Shown: positions 12,872-20,775 of the stretch, one piece after another
How the letters are laid out: each line of letters opens with the position of its first letter
Numbering within the stretch: the stretch's first letter is position 1
IMG/VR virus record: IMGVR_UViG_3300048838_001775
Location: 1-30,255 of that record
Source: a virus
Direction: 5' to 3' (one strand)
DNA: 30,255 bases
Translations under genes and position numbers: made by a program
Notes under the pieces: generated by a model
What the model was told of the DNA's origin: nothing
The model's database searches: none
The model's input: the letters and a program-made list of their open reading frames with translations, nothing else

Positions 12872-14179
12872 TCACCTCCCCGCGAAGGTCAGGCAGGCTT
12901 CGCCGCGAAGGACACGACGGGCGAAGTCGAGCATTATTTCCCGATCCGGGTCGATGTAATCGGCCACGGTCTCGTTTTGGGCGGCGAGCAGGTCGTTGAG
13001 GCGGGCGTTTTCATTTTTGAGGGCCTCGCAGTGGCGCTCGATTGCGCTAATTTTCTCCTCGCTCTCCCCATACATTTTGTCGAGCTTTGCCAAGACCACC
13101 ATGCGGCGCGCGGCGACCTTGACCGTGGATTCGTCCGACGGCTGCGCCTGCAAGGCTTCCCGGATCTCCGAGACTGTTTCCACCAAGGAGCTATTCTCGG
13201 CCAACAGCCGATCTGCCGAGCCTGCAGCCAGCGCCAGGGACGATTCGAATTTGTCCTCCCTGGCTTCTGCCGCCTCGGCTAAATTACGGAAACGGGCGAG
13301 CGCGTGCACCAGCTCGGAGATGGCCCCGGTGATCTCGGAGACCTCGGCATCTTCGGGCAGGCCGAGGGCCTCCTTGATATGGCCGAGATCGCGGCCGGCG
13401 TCGTCCAGATCGGTTAACCAGCCGGCGGCGGTGGAGGTCACCCTTGCGAGCGTCCGCTCAGCCTCTTCCAGCATCGCCGCTGTCTGCATGGCCGCCAGAG
13501 TAATAGCGGACAGCTCTGTTACAATCGAAGCCTCGAGCCCAAGGGCGCGGGCCAGGTCGAGCAGGCCGGGGTCGGCCGGCCGGGTGGGGATTGCTTCGCT
13601 GTGCTCGCAATGACGGGGGGCAACCGACACCCGCACCGCCTCAATCAAGCCTGCCCTATCCTCGCCGGTATAACCGACGATCTCGGCAATCCTGGCCAGG
13701 GCCTCCCTGTCGATCGCCACCGGGACAGCCGGGTCGAGCATATCCGCCGCCAATTTGCCCAGCGCTCGCCCCACGGCTTCTGGCCGGTTGCTAATGGCCC
13801 CATAGAGGGCGGCGCACGAGCCGCAAACTTTGTCCCCCTTAATGCTCTGCACCTTGACACCCGTTCGTTTGCAGTTTTCGCACGTCCCTGTCGTCATTTT
13901 ACCCATACCCTCCTCCACTTGCGTTTTTAGAGCCGCCAGTTCGGCGGCGTCGATCAATTCCAGGCCAGGGGGCAGGATGCGCCCCTGGCAGACGGCGCAG
14001 TAATTCGATCCGACCGCGACCGGACCGGCAAGATTTTCGTTCCAGCCCCGTGCCGAGGCGGCCGCTCCGGCCTCGAGATTTTGCGTGGCCCGGCACAGGG
14101 CCTCCCAACTCGACTTGGTCAGGCGGGTGGGCAGGTTCGAGGTGGCTGGGCAGATACGGATGGTAATGGGGCCACTCAT
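12872..14179 (-). CDS. Zinc-finger/coiled-coil protein of unknown function, 435 aa
   Basis: The ATG at 14179 overlaps the primase stop (14176-14179). The N-terminal 60 residues (RLTKSSWEALCRATQNLE...) resemble nothing named. Cys pairs follow at YCAVC near 60, TCENC near 100 and VCGSC near 117, suggesting two zinc sites. From about residue 200 the protein is helical, with coiled-coil-like stretches (VHALARFRNLAEAAEAREDKF and SEEKISAIERHCEALKNENARL). Residues around 188-198 read PRHCEHSEAIP, the translation of a common interspersed repeat. It sits between primase and accessory genes, so a role in replication or recombination is possible. Confidence 0.6.
   Translation of the reverse strand: MSGPITIRICPATSNLPTRLTKSSWEALCRATQNLEAGAAASARGWNENLAGPVAVGSNYCAVCQGRILPPGLELIDAAELAALKTQVEEGMGKMTTGTCENCKRTGVKVQSIKGDKVCGSCAALYGAISNRPEAVGRALGKLAADMLDPAVPVAIDREALARIAEIVGYTGEDRAGLIEAVRVSVAPRHCEHSEAIPTRPADPGLLDLARALGLEASIVTELSAITLAAMQTAAMLEEAERTLARVTSTAAGWLTDLDDAGRDLGHIKEALGLPEDAEVSEITGAISELVHALARFRNLAEAAEAREDKFESSLALAAGSADRLLAENSSLVETVSEIREALQAQPSDESTVKVAARRMVVLAKLDKMYGESEEKISAIERHCEALKNENARLNDLLAAQNETVADYIDPDREIMLDFARRVLRGEACLTFAGR
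13588..13617 (-). repeat. Interspersed bacterial repeat inserted in frame
   Basis: The minus strand reads CGTCATTGCGAGCACAGCGA followed by AGCAATCC, matching the widely dispersed palindromic-type repeat whose core is CATTGCGAGC...GAAGCAATC and which is common in intergenic DNA of many bacteria. Here it lies inside the 435-aa gene, keeps the frame and encodes RHCEHSEAI. It has probably inserted into a tolerant linker between the zinc-finger and helical parts. Confidence 0.75.
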
Positions 14180-15615
14180 GGGTTGATCTCCCTTTTTGGC
14201 TCGCGGCCGCGAACCACATAGCCGCCAAACACTTCTTTCATTTCGATGGTGTGGGCAATGGCCTCGGCCCTGGCCTGGCCGTCCAACCCGGCCAGGGCCG
14301 CCCGCAACCGTTCCAGTTCCTTCTGGCTGAAGACTGGCCGCCCCTGCCCGGCCAGTTCCCGCCACTTGGCCTTGTCGTTGGTGACGAACACCACCTTGCC
14401 GTCAGTCAAGGCGATCTCGGCAACCTGTTGCTCGTTGCTTTCCAAGACCTGGGCCTCTTTGGCCTCTGGCTCTGGCCTCGTCACGGCGCGGCGGCGACCG
14501 GTAAAACCCAGCTTGATCTTGAGCCCGCGCGGCAATCCGTCCACCAGCCAGGCAAACAGGTCCACGCCCTGCTGCGCGGCATCGCCAGGATCCTTGGTGC
14601 CACCGGGCAGGGCCGGCAGCCGCCGGTACTGGCGATACTGACCCTGCCACCACTCCTGCTCCCGATCCCCCCCCTGATCATAGTCCATGGCGCCCAGGAT
14701 ACAGGTCGCCCGCGAAAGCAGGGTATGGGTCTCGGCATCGGGCCGGGCCGCCGAGTTCCAGGTGGTGAGCGCGCCGATCCGGCCCCCGGTGAGCGCGGCC
14801 AGGAGAATGGCGTCGAATCCGCACTCCACGACCACGAACACCTCGGCTTGCGGGTGCAGGACCATGGTGGCCATGGAGGAGCCATCGATCGGCAGGTATT
14901 TGATGTGCGCGGCAAAGGCGGCAATATCCTCGTTCAGCCGCCGGATCCGCAGCTGAACCAACCGGCCCTGGCGGTATGCCGGGATAACCCAGCCACGCGG
15001 GATCCATAACCGCTTGTCCTTGTCGCCCCGCTGTTTTTCTGGCAGCCCCCATCGGCCGCGCGGCCGGTAGCGATCCCCGCCCTTGCTGCTCTGGTTGTAC
15101 CCCAGGCTATAGGCTTTGGCGGTTTCAGGATCGATGCCACGGGCCGCCAGCCAAGCCGATGCAGGGGGGTCCTCTTGCAGACGGCGCTGACAATCGGCCA
15201 GCAGGTTGGCGGCCTTGTCCTGCCACACCAGGCTTGGATCCGGATAGGTGCGCGGTGACCAGGATTCATAGTGGTGGGGCAGGGACGGCGGCGGCTGGTA
15301 GCGGCTGCGCGGGGCCAGGTCTGGCTGTTCCAGGGGGATGCCCAGCTCGGCGCAGGCCTGGGGGAAGGTGAGACCGTCGATCTGCTGTAAAAAAGTGATG
15401 GTGTCCCCGGAACGACCGCACTGCCGGCACCAGAACCGCCCCAGGCACTTGCCGGCGTTCTCCCGGGCTGGCCAGATGTGAAACCGGTCGCTCTCCTGGC
15501 CCTTGCCGCCATCACCACAAACAGGGCAGGACGAACAATATTCACCGCCATGGGTGGAGGAAATTTTCCGGGGAGAAAGGCCCCGATTTTGCAAAAGGGT
15601 CAATAGATCGGACAT
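14176..15615 (-). CDS. DnaG-type primase (zinc finger plus Toprim), 479 aa
   Basis: Residues 20-80 hold a primase zinc finger (C30-x2-C33 and C63-x2-C66, then GDTITFLQQIDGLTFPQACAEL). The Toprim core has E264 in VVVECGFDAILLA and D311/D313 in MDYDQGGD. This is a short phage version of bacterial DnaG without its helicase-binding domain. It would make RNA primers for phage DNA synthesis together with the SF3 helicase encoded just upstream. The start at 15615 has only a weak AAGAAG site. The 120-base AT-rich leader (15616-15735) contains TCACCTCCTT, resembling the 16S rRNA anti-Shine-Dalgarno end, and no gene. Confidence 0.88.
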   Translation of the reverse strand: MSDLLTLLQNRGLSPRKISSTHGGEYCSSCPVCGDGGKGQESDRFHIWPARENAGKCLGRFWCRQCGRSGDTITFLQQIDGLTFPQACAELGIPLEQPDLAPRSRYQPPPSLPHHYESWSPRTYPDPSLVWQDKAANLLADCQRRLQEDPPASAWLAARGIDPETAKAYSLGYNQSSKGGDRYRPRGRWGLPEKQRGDKDKRLWIPRGWVIPAYRQGRLVQLRIRRLNEDIAAFAAHIKYLPIDGSSMATMVLHPQAEVFVVVECGFDAILLAALTGGRIGALTTWNSAARPDAETHTLLSRATCILGAMDYDQGGDREQEWWQGQYRQYRRLPALPGGTKDPGDAAQQGVDLFAWLVDGLPRGLKIKLGFTGRRRAVTRPEPEAKEAQVLESNEQQVAEIALTDGKVVFVTNDKAKWRELAGQGRPVFSQKELERLRAALAGLDGQARAEAIAHTIEMKEVFGGYVVRGREPKREINP

Positions 15616-15735
15616 CTTCTTATTCTTTTTTATATGAAGGAGGTGAATGTATTTATAGAAGAGTATTATTTAGGTTCCCTATATAGAGCTGGAAACTCTC
15701 TGGGAAGAAGGTTCAGTAAGCTACAAAGATACATT

Positions 15736-17343
15736 TTAGAACTCCGGTGTTGGCGGTTCTGGCCCCAGGGCGTCTTCGAGCATGCGCCGCTCCCAGGTTG
15801 GATTGAGGGCCAAGCCCTTGTAATAGACGCCGTCACCCCGCCGGACCTGCTCAAACTCGCCCCGGGCCTTGAGTTTGAGACCGAAGGCCCGTTGGGTTGG
15901 CGTCTGGTTTTTCTTGGCGTTGAGCGTTTCCCGGAACCAGGTGACAAAGGCGATATAGAGCGTGGTCGACCCTGTGTCCCGGTTTGCCCGGGTGCAGCAG
16001 GCATCAATGAACTGACCCATCCAGTCGGCATCGGCTTGGTACTCCTCGGTGGATTTGAGCACGGAAGGCGGAGGCACGATTTTGCGGCCGTTTTCCTGCC
16101 ACTTCATGCAGCCATCGACCAGCCAGGCGAGGATCTGGACATCCATGCCGGCCAGTTTTTCTTCGATATCGGGATCCGCCAACCGTTCGTTTTTGGCTGG
16201 ATCCGGGTTTGCCTTGACGAACCGGACCGGGTGATTGACCAGGAAGGTGCGGTCCCAGAAGGCGGGATCACCGGAGGGCGGCACCGGCTCATGGTTGCCG
16301 ATCATGATGTTGAGGTGGGTCGGGTCGAAGTTGCGCAGCTCCTTGTCATACGGGTTGCGGCCTTCAAGCCGGTCCCCGCCGGTCAGCCGCTTGACCTGCT
16401 GCGCCGAGAAACGCGAGCCCTCTTCCACCTCGCTCGACATGGCAATACGCAAACCTTCAAGCTTCATGATGCCCGGGTCGGTTTGGTTGGATGAGCGCGG
16501 TTGATTCGATTTGAGGAACAGCTCGCACGGGACAATGGCGGCATAGTCGCCCATGACGCGGACGATCGAGTTGATGAACAGGCTTTTGCCGTTGCGGCCG
16601 TGGCCGAGCAGGAAGGGAAAGATGTGTTCGGTGGTGAGGCCGGTTATCCCGTAGCCGAGCAGGATCTGCATGAACTCGATGATCTCCTGATCGCCGGCGT
16701 AGATTTCTTCCAGGAACTGGAGCCACCCGGTCATGTCGACCCGGTCGAGCGGGACAAAATCACAGGAGCATTGCTTGCTGATCATTTGATTGGGCTCGCC
16801 TGGATACAGCTCGCCGGATCGGAGATCCACCACCCCGTTGCGCACGCCCAGGAGCCACGGGTCCTTGTCGAACTCGGTGCCCTCTATGGCAAACGGGTTG
16901 CCAAAATAGGTGTGGGCGAACTTGATGCAGGCGTTGCGGCCTTTCTCCTGGCGCAGCGCCCTGATTTTCTTCTGAAGCAGGTCTATTTTCCGGTTCCACC
17001 CACGCGCGTAGGCCTTGTGGTCTTCGTCGTCGTTCTCTTTCTTCGACCTGCTGATCTTTTCCTCGAGGTCGACTATCTCCCGACCGTATCGTTCGGTGAC
17101 ATATCGTACCAGGCCAAGGACCAGGTTGACCTTATCCCGTTGCCAGGCGTGGCCGCGCCACACATACCAAGAGGCGGTGGCCGAGGCATACAGCAGCTTG
17201 TCTTCCATCAGTGCCGCGAACAACATGCCATCACCCTCGTTGTCCATGTCGAGGCACTCCAGCACGAATTTGCCGGGCACCTCGTTTGGATCTGGCACCA
17301 GTGTCGACTGGCCCTTGCTGTTGATTGCCTCGATCAGCCGCAT
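15736..17343 (-). CDS. SF3 replicative helicase, D5/P4 type, 535 aa
   Basis: Residues 135-235 form a D5_N-type domain (DPWLLGVRNGVVDLRSGEL), and 240-375 an SF3 ATPase with Walker A GHGRNGKS (247-254), an acidic SSEVEEGSRFS segment and a sensor Asn in IMIGNHEP. Residues 440-520 are a winged-helix-like C-terminal domain that is repeated in the BRO-type protein at 5998-6786. There is no N-terminal archaeo-eukaryotic primase domain; the separate DnaG-type gene downstream replaces it. The N-terminal 130 residues include a charged coiled coil (EEKISRSKKENDDEDHK). The start ATG lacks a clear ribosome site. Confidence 0.88.
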   Translation of the reverse strand: MRLIEAINSKGQSTLVPDPNEVPGKFVLECLDMDNEGDGMLFAALMEDKLLYASATASWYVWRGHAWQRDKVNLVLGLVRYVTERYGREIVDLEEKISRSKKENDDEDHKAYARGWNRKIDLLQKKIRALRQEKGRNACIKFAHTYFGNPFAIEGTEFDKDPWLLGVRNGVVDLRSGELYPGEPNQMISKQCSCDFVPLDRVDMTGWLQFLEEIYAGDQEIIEFMQILLGYGITGLTTEHIFPFLLGHGRNGKSLFINSIVRVMGDYAAIVPCELFLKSNQPRSSNQTDPGIMKLEGLRIAMSSEVEEGSRFSAQQVKRLTGGDRLEGRNPYDKELRNFDPTHLNIMIGNHEPVPPSGDPAFWDRTFLVNHPVRFVKANPDPAKNERLADPDIEEKLAGMDVQILAWLVDGCMKWQENGRKIVPPPSVLKSTEEYQADADWMGQFIDACCTRANRDTGSTTLYIAFVTWFRETLNAKKNQTPTQRAFGLKLKARGEFEQVRRGDGVYYKGLALNPTWERRMLEDALGPEPPTPEF

Positions 17344-17625
17344 TGGCTCGTGATGGCTAAAGAAATTTTCATTATTTCAAGTGCCTGAACGATTCAAATG
17401 GAGTCAAACCCCGCGAGTCCGTCGACCCGTCTGTCGGCTCGGCTGGAAGGACCCGTGCTTTTCTGGGGTGCTGTGAACCTTGCTTGGATTCTTCTTGAAA
17501 GAAAGAAAGAGGGCGGGCGCCGCATCGGCCGCCTTGCCCTGACGGGCCAAACCAGGGCAAGGATAAGGGGGCAGGGCCGGCCAGGTTGCCACACGTCTGC
17601 CGATGACAAGGACGTCCACCGTTCA
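17344..17625. other. 282-base gap before the helicase gene, with a perfect inverted repeat
   Basis: No reliable gene is seen. CCTTGCCCTG (17532-17541) and CAGGGCAAGG (17553-17562) form a perfect 10-bp inverted repeat with an 11-base loop. No T tract follows on either strand, so it is not a standard terminator. A frame from 17626 to 17372 (84 aa, minus strand) overlaps the lipoprotein stop by TGATG, but its sequence is low-complexity and unprotein-like. The gap could hold a replication origin, a cos/pac site or a regulatory hairpin. Confidence 0.5.
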
Positions 17626-18351
17626 TCACTCTTCGCTCGCTGGCTCAGTGGCGGTCTCGGTTTCTTCAGACTCTGTCGTTTCGGCCGCTGGCGTGGCGGC
17701 CTCATTGGTGATCTCCGAAGTGGTGGGGCTGGCGGTGGCTCCGGTCGGTGCGCCACTGACCGTGCCGGTCGATTCGTCGCCGCTGACCGAACTGGTCACC
17801 TCGTTGTTGATGTGGGTCTTGCTGGAGCGGTAACTGTTGCCGTCCCCCTCCATGGTCACTGAGGTGGAGTCGCCAGCCTGCTGGGCCAGGTACTTGACCG
17901 CCTTGACCGCGCCATAGACCGGCAACCCGACCGTGGCAATGTCCTTGACCGCGCCGACGGCCGAGTCCGCCACGTCATACCCCGTCTTGGCCTTGGGAAC
18001 GGCGGCAATGTTGCGCGCGGTGGTGTCGTCAATTTGGGCAATGGCCAGGGCGCGAAAAGCGGCTTTCCAGGCGGCGGTCTGCTCGCTGTCTGTTGCTGCC
18101 TCCTGGGTCACGTCCTTGATGGCGTCGGCCCGCGCCTTGATGTTCGCGGCGGTCTGTCTCGATACCTCGGAGATGGCCTCATACATCTCGGTGTTGGGAT
18201 CGCCAACCGCCTTGGCGTCATCGACCGTGTGGGTCGCCCGGCCCTCTTGGTCGTAAAAGGTTGTTTTCCGGCTGCCGGTCGAAACCCCGGTGAATACACA
18301 GCCTGTCAGGCTGACCAGCACCACCACCGCCATCAGCATTTTCTTTGTCAT
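17626..18351 (-). CDS. Phage-encoded lipoprotein, 241 aa
   Basis: The N-terminus MTKKMLMAVVVLVSLTGC is a textbook lipoprotein signal with lipobox L-T-G-C (acylated Cys 18). The mature part is helical to about residue 165, then becomes a long Ser/Thr/Glu-rich tail (SGAPTGATASPTTSEITNEA, ESEETETATEPASEE) likely to be extended. The start has AAGGAGG four bases upstream. It lies in the early/replication direction, not in the lysis module, so an o-spanin is unlikely by position. Prophage-expressed surface lipoproteins often block receptors or DNA entry, which is a possible role here. Confidence 0.7.
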   Translation of the reverse strand: MTKKMLMAVVVLVSLTGCVFTGVSTGSRKTTFYDQEGRATHTVDDAKAVGDPNTEMYEAISEVSRQTAANIKARADAIKDVTQEAATDSEQTAAWKAAFRALAIAQIDDTTARNIAAVPKAKTGYDVADSAVGAVKDIATVGLPVYGAVKAVKYLAQQAGDSTSVTMEGDGNSYRSSKTHINNEVTSSVSGDESTGTVSGAPTGATASPTTSEITNEAATPAAETTESEETETATEPASEE

Positions 18352-18369
18352 GCTCCCTCCTTGCTCATG

Positions 18370-18663
18370 TCACTCTTGTTCATCTGGCTGATAGGGCGGC
18401 AGCTCGGCGATTCGGGCCGCGACCATGGCCCCGATCTCGTCGGGCTCAAGGCCCATCTTGTACATTTGTTCGACCATGTTGCAGATCTCCCATATCCCAT
18501 CCCCACCAGGGGTGGCGGCGTCCGCCCTGCTTGCTCGCTGGGACGCCGCCGTGCGGTCGGGGTGTAAGGAGTGGTTGGGTGGGAGGTCTGGCGAGGATGT
18601 CCCGTTGCCGGCAGCAGGGCCGCACCGGCGTGGGGACTGGGGGAATGGGATAATCGGCGGCAT
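18370..18663 (-). CDS. Uncharacterised early protein, 97 aa
   Basis: The first 60 residues are Pro/Ser/Arg-rich and probably disordered (PPIIPFPQSPRRCGPAAG and onward). The C-terminal 40 residues form a compact helical unit, IWEICNMVEQMYKMGLEPDEIGAMVAARIAEL, that could be a small HTH or dimerisation module. The ATG (18663) follows the stop of the 40-aa membrane gene by one base, which fixes the start. A longer frame upstream overlaps that gene and was rejected. Function unknown. Confidence 0.55.
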   Translation of the reverse strand: MPPIIPFPQSPRRCGPAAGNGTSSPDLPPNHSLHPDRTAASQRASRADAATPGGDGIWEICNMVEQMYKMGLEPDEIGAMVAARIAELPPYQPDEQE

Positions 18664-18664
18664 G

Positions 18665-18787
18665 TCAGCCCAACCGGCCGAGGTAAAGCATGGAGCCGAG
18701 CAGGCCACCACACCAGAGCACCACGGTGGCGACCCCGGCAAGGGGGGAAGCCGTGAACCAGCGGAGACCCTCGGCTATCTTGCGCAT
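18665..18787 (-). CDS. Small single-span membrane protein, 40 aa
   Basis: The 40-residue product begins MRKIAEGLRWFTASPLAG and has one hydrophobic segment (VATVVLWCGGLLGSMLYL) with basic residues before it, predicting a single inner-membrane span with the N-terminus inside. AAGGAG stands five bases before the ATG, inside the end of the upstream gene (13-base overlap). The stop is one base before the next start. A role in membrane-level exclusion together with the nearby lipoprotein is conceivable, but nothing in the sequence proves it. Confidence 0.6.
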   Translation of the reverse strand: MRKIAEGLRWFTASPLAGVATVVLWCGGLLGSMLYLGRLG

Positions 18788-18975
18788 ACATCCTCCTTGG
18801 CCAGCTCGATCAGCGAGCGGCGCTTACGTTTGGGTTGGGTCGGGCGCTTGGGCGCGGTCGCCTCCAGGGCCTCGGCCTGGCGGACCAGGTCGGCGGCCAT
18901 GGCTCGCAGTCGGGCCGCCACGATCTCGGCCTCGGTGACCTGAGGCAGGGAGGGTATGGCTGCCGTGCGGATCAT
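18775..18975 (-). CDS. Small basic early protein, 66 aa
   Basis: The protein is one long helix-prone segment (VTEAEIVAARLRAMAADLVRQAEALEA) followed by a strongly basic patch (PKRPTQPKRKRRS) and a short acidic end. Helix plus basic tail suggests nucleic-acid binding or a small scaffold for a complex. The ATG overlaps the stop of the 153-aa gene (ATGA, 18972-18975). The stop lies within the start region of the membrane protein gene. No family is recognised. Confidence 0.6.
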   Translation of the reverse strand: MIRTAAIPSLPQVTEAEIVAARLRAMAADLVRQAEALEATAPKRPTQPKRKRRSLIELAKEDVCAR

Positions 18976-19433
18976 TTGCGATCCCGGCCATACCTGGCCA
19001 CGGTGAGCTCAATCTCTTCATGCGCGGCCTTTTCGTACAACTGCACCGTAGCCAGGTCCGCACCCGCATCGATGACCCGCTGCAGGTCAGCCACGGCCGA
19101 ATAATCGGCCAGGATCTCTTCATGGATGGTCGGCAGGGGTTCGCGGATCGACTCCGGCCGGGCGGCCTCATCAATGGCTGTCTCCAGATAGGCAATCGCG
19201 GCCCTGGCCACATAACCCAAGCCAACCGCATCCATGCGCTCGAACAAGGTGTGCAGCAGCTCCAGGGGGCAACGACAGCGAACCTCAGTATAGGTTGGAT
19301 CCTGGGCCCAATTATTTGCCGAGCGGATTTCCCGGTTGAAGATCCTGGCCACGGTGTTAGCGCCCAGATACTTGCGCGCGGCCTGGAACACCTGCCACGG
19401 TTGCATTTTGTTGTCGTCGGTTGACATGGACAT
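18972..19433 (-). CDS. Early regulatory protein, possibly CII/Cro-like, 153 aa
   Basis: Residues 10-90 look like an atypical HTH unit: MQPWQVFQAARKYLGANTV, ARIFNREIRSANNWAQDP, then PLELLHTLFERMDAVGLGYVARAAIAYLE. The pattern of a partial HTH followed by a Leu-rich helix resembles phage regulatory CII-type proteins, but the match is weak. The C-terminal part is helical and acidic. GGAG stands seven bases before the ATG. It heads the long minus-strand early operon, in the place of a Cro, CII or replication initiator gene. Confidence 0.5.
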   Translation of the reverse strand: MSMSTDDNKMQPWQVFQAARKYLGANTVARIFNREIRSANNWAQDPTYTEVRCRCPLELLHTLFERMDAVGLGYVARAAIAYLETAIDEAARPESIREPLPTIHEEILADYSAVADLQRVIDAGADLATVQLYEKAAHEEIELTVARYGRDRK

Positions 19434-19462
19434 GGAAATTCTCCGCTCTACAATGAACTCAT

Positions 19463-19476
19463 GAAAACCTGTTTTC
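19463..19476. promoter_or_regulatory. Perfect palindrome GAAAAC-CT-GTTTTC before the early operon
   Basis: The 14-base sequence is an inverted repeat of GAAAAC with a 2-base centre, 30 bases upstream of the first gene of the main early operon (start 19433). Size and position fit an operator dimer site. No strong -10/-35 pair is evident on the minus strand around it, so the promoter it would control is not defined. The surrounding 19434-19606 shows no gene; a CGAGGG/CCCTCG hairpin lies at 19579-19595. Confidence 0.45.
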
Positions 19477-19606
19477 TTGCATCAAATGCCCGTCCCCTGT
19501 ACTATCCTGGCAATGCCGCCAAGCATCATGCCCAAGGTCCGTCCAGGGGGCGGGGCTTTTCTGTTTTCCCGCTTGAGGCGAGGGGCCGACCCTCGGCGAT
19601 TGCTGA

Positions 19607-19717
19607 TCAGGCGAAAAGGGGGGCGACATTTTGCTGAGGCACTCCAAGCGAGCGGGCGATTGACACACCGGTTATGCCCTTGAGAATCAACGCTGCGCGT
19701 ATTTCGTTTGGTTGCAT
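19607..19717 (-). CDS. Truncated or miniature Ner/Nlp-like HTH protein, 36 aa
   Basis: The short product, MQPNEIRAALILKGITGVSIARSLGVPQQN followed by VAPLFA, is the first helix and the HTH of Ner/Nlp-type DNA-binding proteins (typically 70-90 aa). It stops where the second half of the domain should begin. Other frames downstream do not continue the family. It lies divergent from the two-HTH repressor, exactly where a Cro or Ner gene is expected. It may be a pseudogene remnant or a real mini-regulator; AAGG stands seven bases before the ATG. Confidence 0.5.
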   Translation of the reverse strand: MQPNEIRAALILKGITGVSIARSLGVPQQNVAPLFA

Positions 19718-19828
19718 AAAGAAGCCTTGGCAATATGTTGTTTCGCTAGGAGTTCTAACTGCGCCAATAATCAAAAACCAACATTGCGGCAATATAATTT
19801 TGTCATTATTCACCATCGTGAGGCTAAG
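19718..19828. promoter_or_regulatory. Divergent early/repressor control region
   Basis: The 111 bases between the mini-HTH gene and the repressor hold a perfect -10 TATAAT for the rightward repressor gene (19793-19798, weak -35). They also hold GGCAATAT twice (19729-19736 and about 19788-19795), the second within ATTGC-G-GCAAT, an 11-base palindrome abutting the -10 box. These look like operator half-sites for the repressor and its antagonist. The leftward promoter cannot be placed with confidence. The stretch is AT-rich, as phage switch regions often are. Confidence 0.55.
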
Positions 19829-20755
19829 ATGGATACGTTAGGTAAAAGATTACGGGTAGTTATGGGTGCAAAAAAAATAACACAAGTCGTGCTCGCCGAC
19901 GCTGCTGGGGTCAACCGGACAACGATCGGGCTGCTGTTGAAAGACAAGGTCGAAAATCCGCACCCAAGCACAATTCACAAAATAGCGGAATTCTTAGAAT
20001 GCAATTCCTCGTGGCTTGAAACGGGCATAGGAGATATGTTTTTTACGGAGGGGGTCGAATCTGAATACAACATTCCAACGGCCAAGCGACTGGCCTATTT
20101 GAAAGGAGGCATGACCCTCAAGGCCTTTGCAAAAAAATGCGGCATCGATGAGGTGACGCTGGCTGGTTACTTGGAGGATGGCCGAATTCGCAACAACGAG
20201 CACGTCTATAAAATAGCCAAAGCTTTTAACGCTTCGCTGGGGTGGTTGACCGCTGGAGAGGCTTGGCAAAGCCCTACTAAAAAATTCACCGGGTTTTCAG
20301 GGGAAAAACACAGAGAAACAGGCGAGCGTTTATATTCAATCAGTCGGTTTATGCACAAGTTGACGATTGATCTTGAATTTTCTTACCCCCTCACGGGAAC
20401 ATTATCAAAACCACTACAAACGGCTGCTGAATGCCGAGATAAAATTGATGCTTTGCGGAGTTACCTCGATGCGAATTTGTACGAGGACAATCCTTCCGCC
20501 TTTGATTCAAAAACATACTATTGCGGCGGGCTGGCGACAGATGAGAGCAAGTTTATAGACGAAATGAACGGTCTTTTTGATGCAATTAAACAATGGCAAG
20601 AAGAAGAATATGGGAAGAACCAAGCTACCTCGATGAGTTTTGCTCAATTCTTCCACGAGCGCATCCCGGAATTCGGGGACTGGTTAAAAAAACAGAAGGG
20701 CGAGCGTCATTCGAATACACTACCTTTCCGCTTATCGGCGAATGGAGAAAAATGA
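19829..20755 (+). CDS. Two-HTH phage repressor, 308 aa
   Basis: Residues 4-66 are an XRE-type HTH (LGKRLRVVMGAKKITQVVLA, DAAGVNRTTIGLLL) and residues 84-145 a second one (AKRLAYLKGGMTLKAFAKKC, GIDEVTLAGYLEDG). The C-terminal 150 residues are helical and contain no S24 protease pattern, so cleavage by RecA as in LexA-type repressors is not indicated. Induction could instead use an antirepressor such as the BRO-type protein. The start has GAGG five bases upstream. The gene is AT-rich, faces the integrase, and is divergent from the early operon, the usual lysogeny arrangement. Confidence 0.8.
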   Translation: MDTLGKRLRVVMGAKKITQVVLADAAGVNRTTIGLLLKDKVENPHPSTIHKIAEFLECNSSWLETGIGDMFFTEGVESEYNIPTAKRLAYLKGGMTLKAFAKKCGIDEVTLAGYLEDGRIRNNEHVYKIAKAFNASLGWLTAGEAWQSPTKKFTGFSGEKHRETGERLYSISRFMHKLTIDLEFSYPLTGTLSKPLQTAAECRDKIDALRSYLDANLYEDNPSAFDSKTYYCGGLATDESKFIDEMNGLFDAIKQWQEEEYGKNQATSMSFAQFFHERIPEFGDWLKKQKGERHSNTLPFRLSANGEK

Positions 20756-20775
20756 TAAATAGGTAACTATCTTTA

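Noticed and set aside
15634-15680. Plus-strand gene with perfect AAGGAGGTGA ribosome site
   Set aside because: The ATG eight bases on is closed by a stop after three codons, and the in-frame alternative only mirrors the helicase gene.
17372-17626. 84-aa gene overlapping the lipoprotein stop
   Set aside because: TGATG coupling exists, but the sequence is Pro/Ser/Arg-rich without folding pattern and runs through the inverted-repeat region.
19579-19595. Terminator after the mini-HTH gene
   Set aside because: The CGAGGG/CCCTCG hairpin has no T tract on either side.
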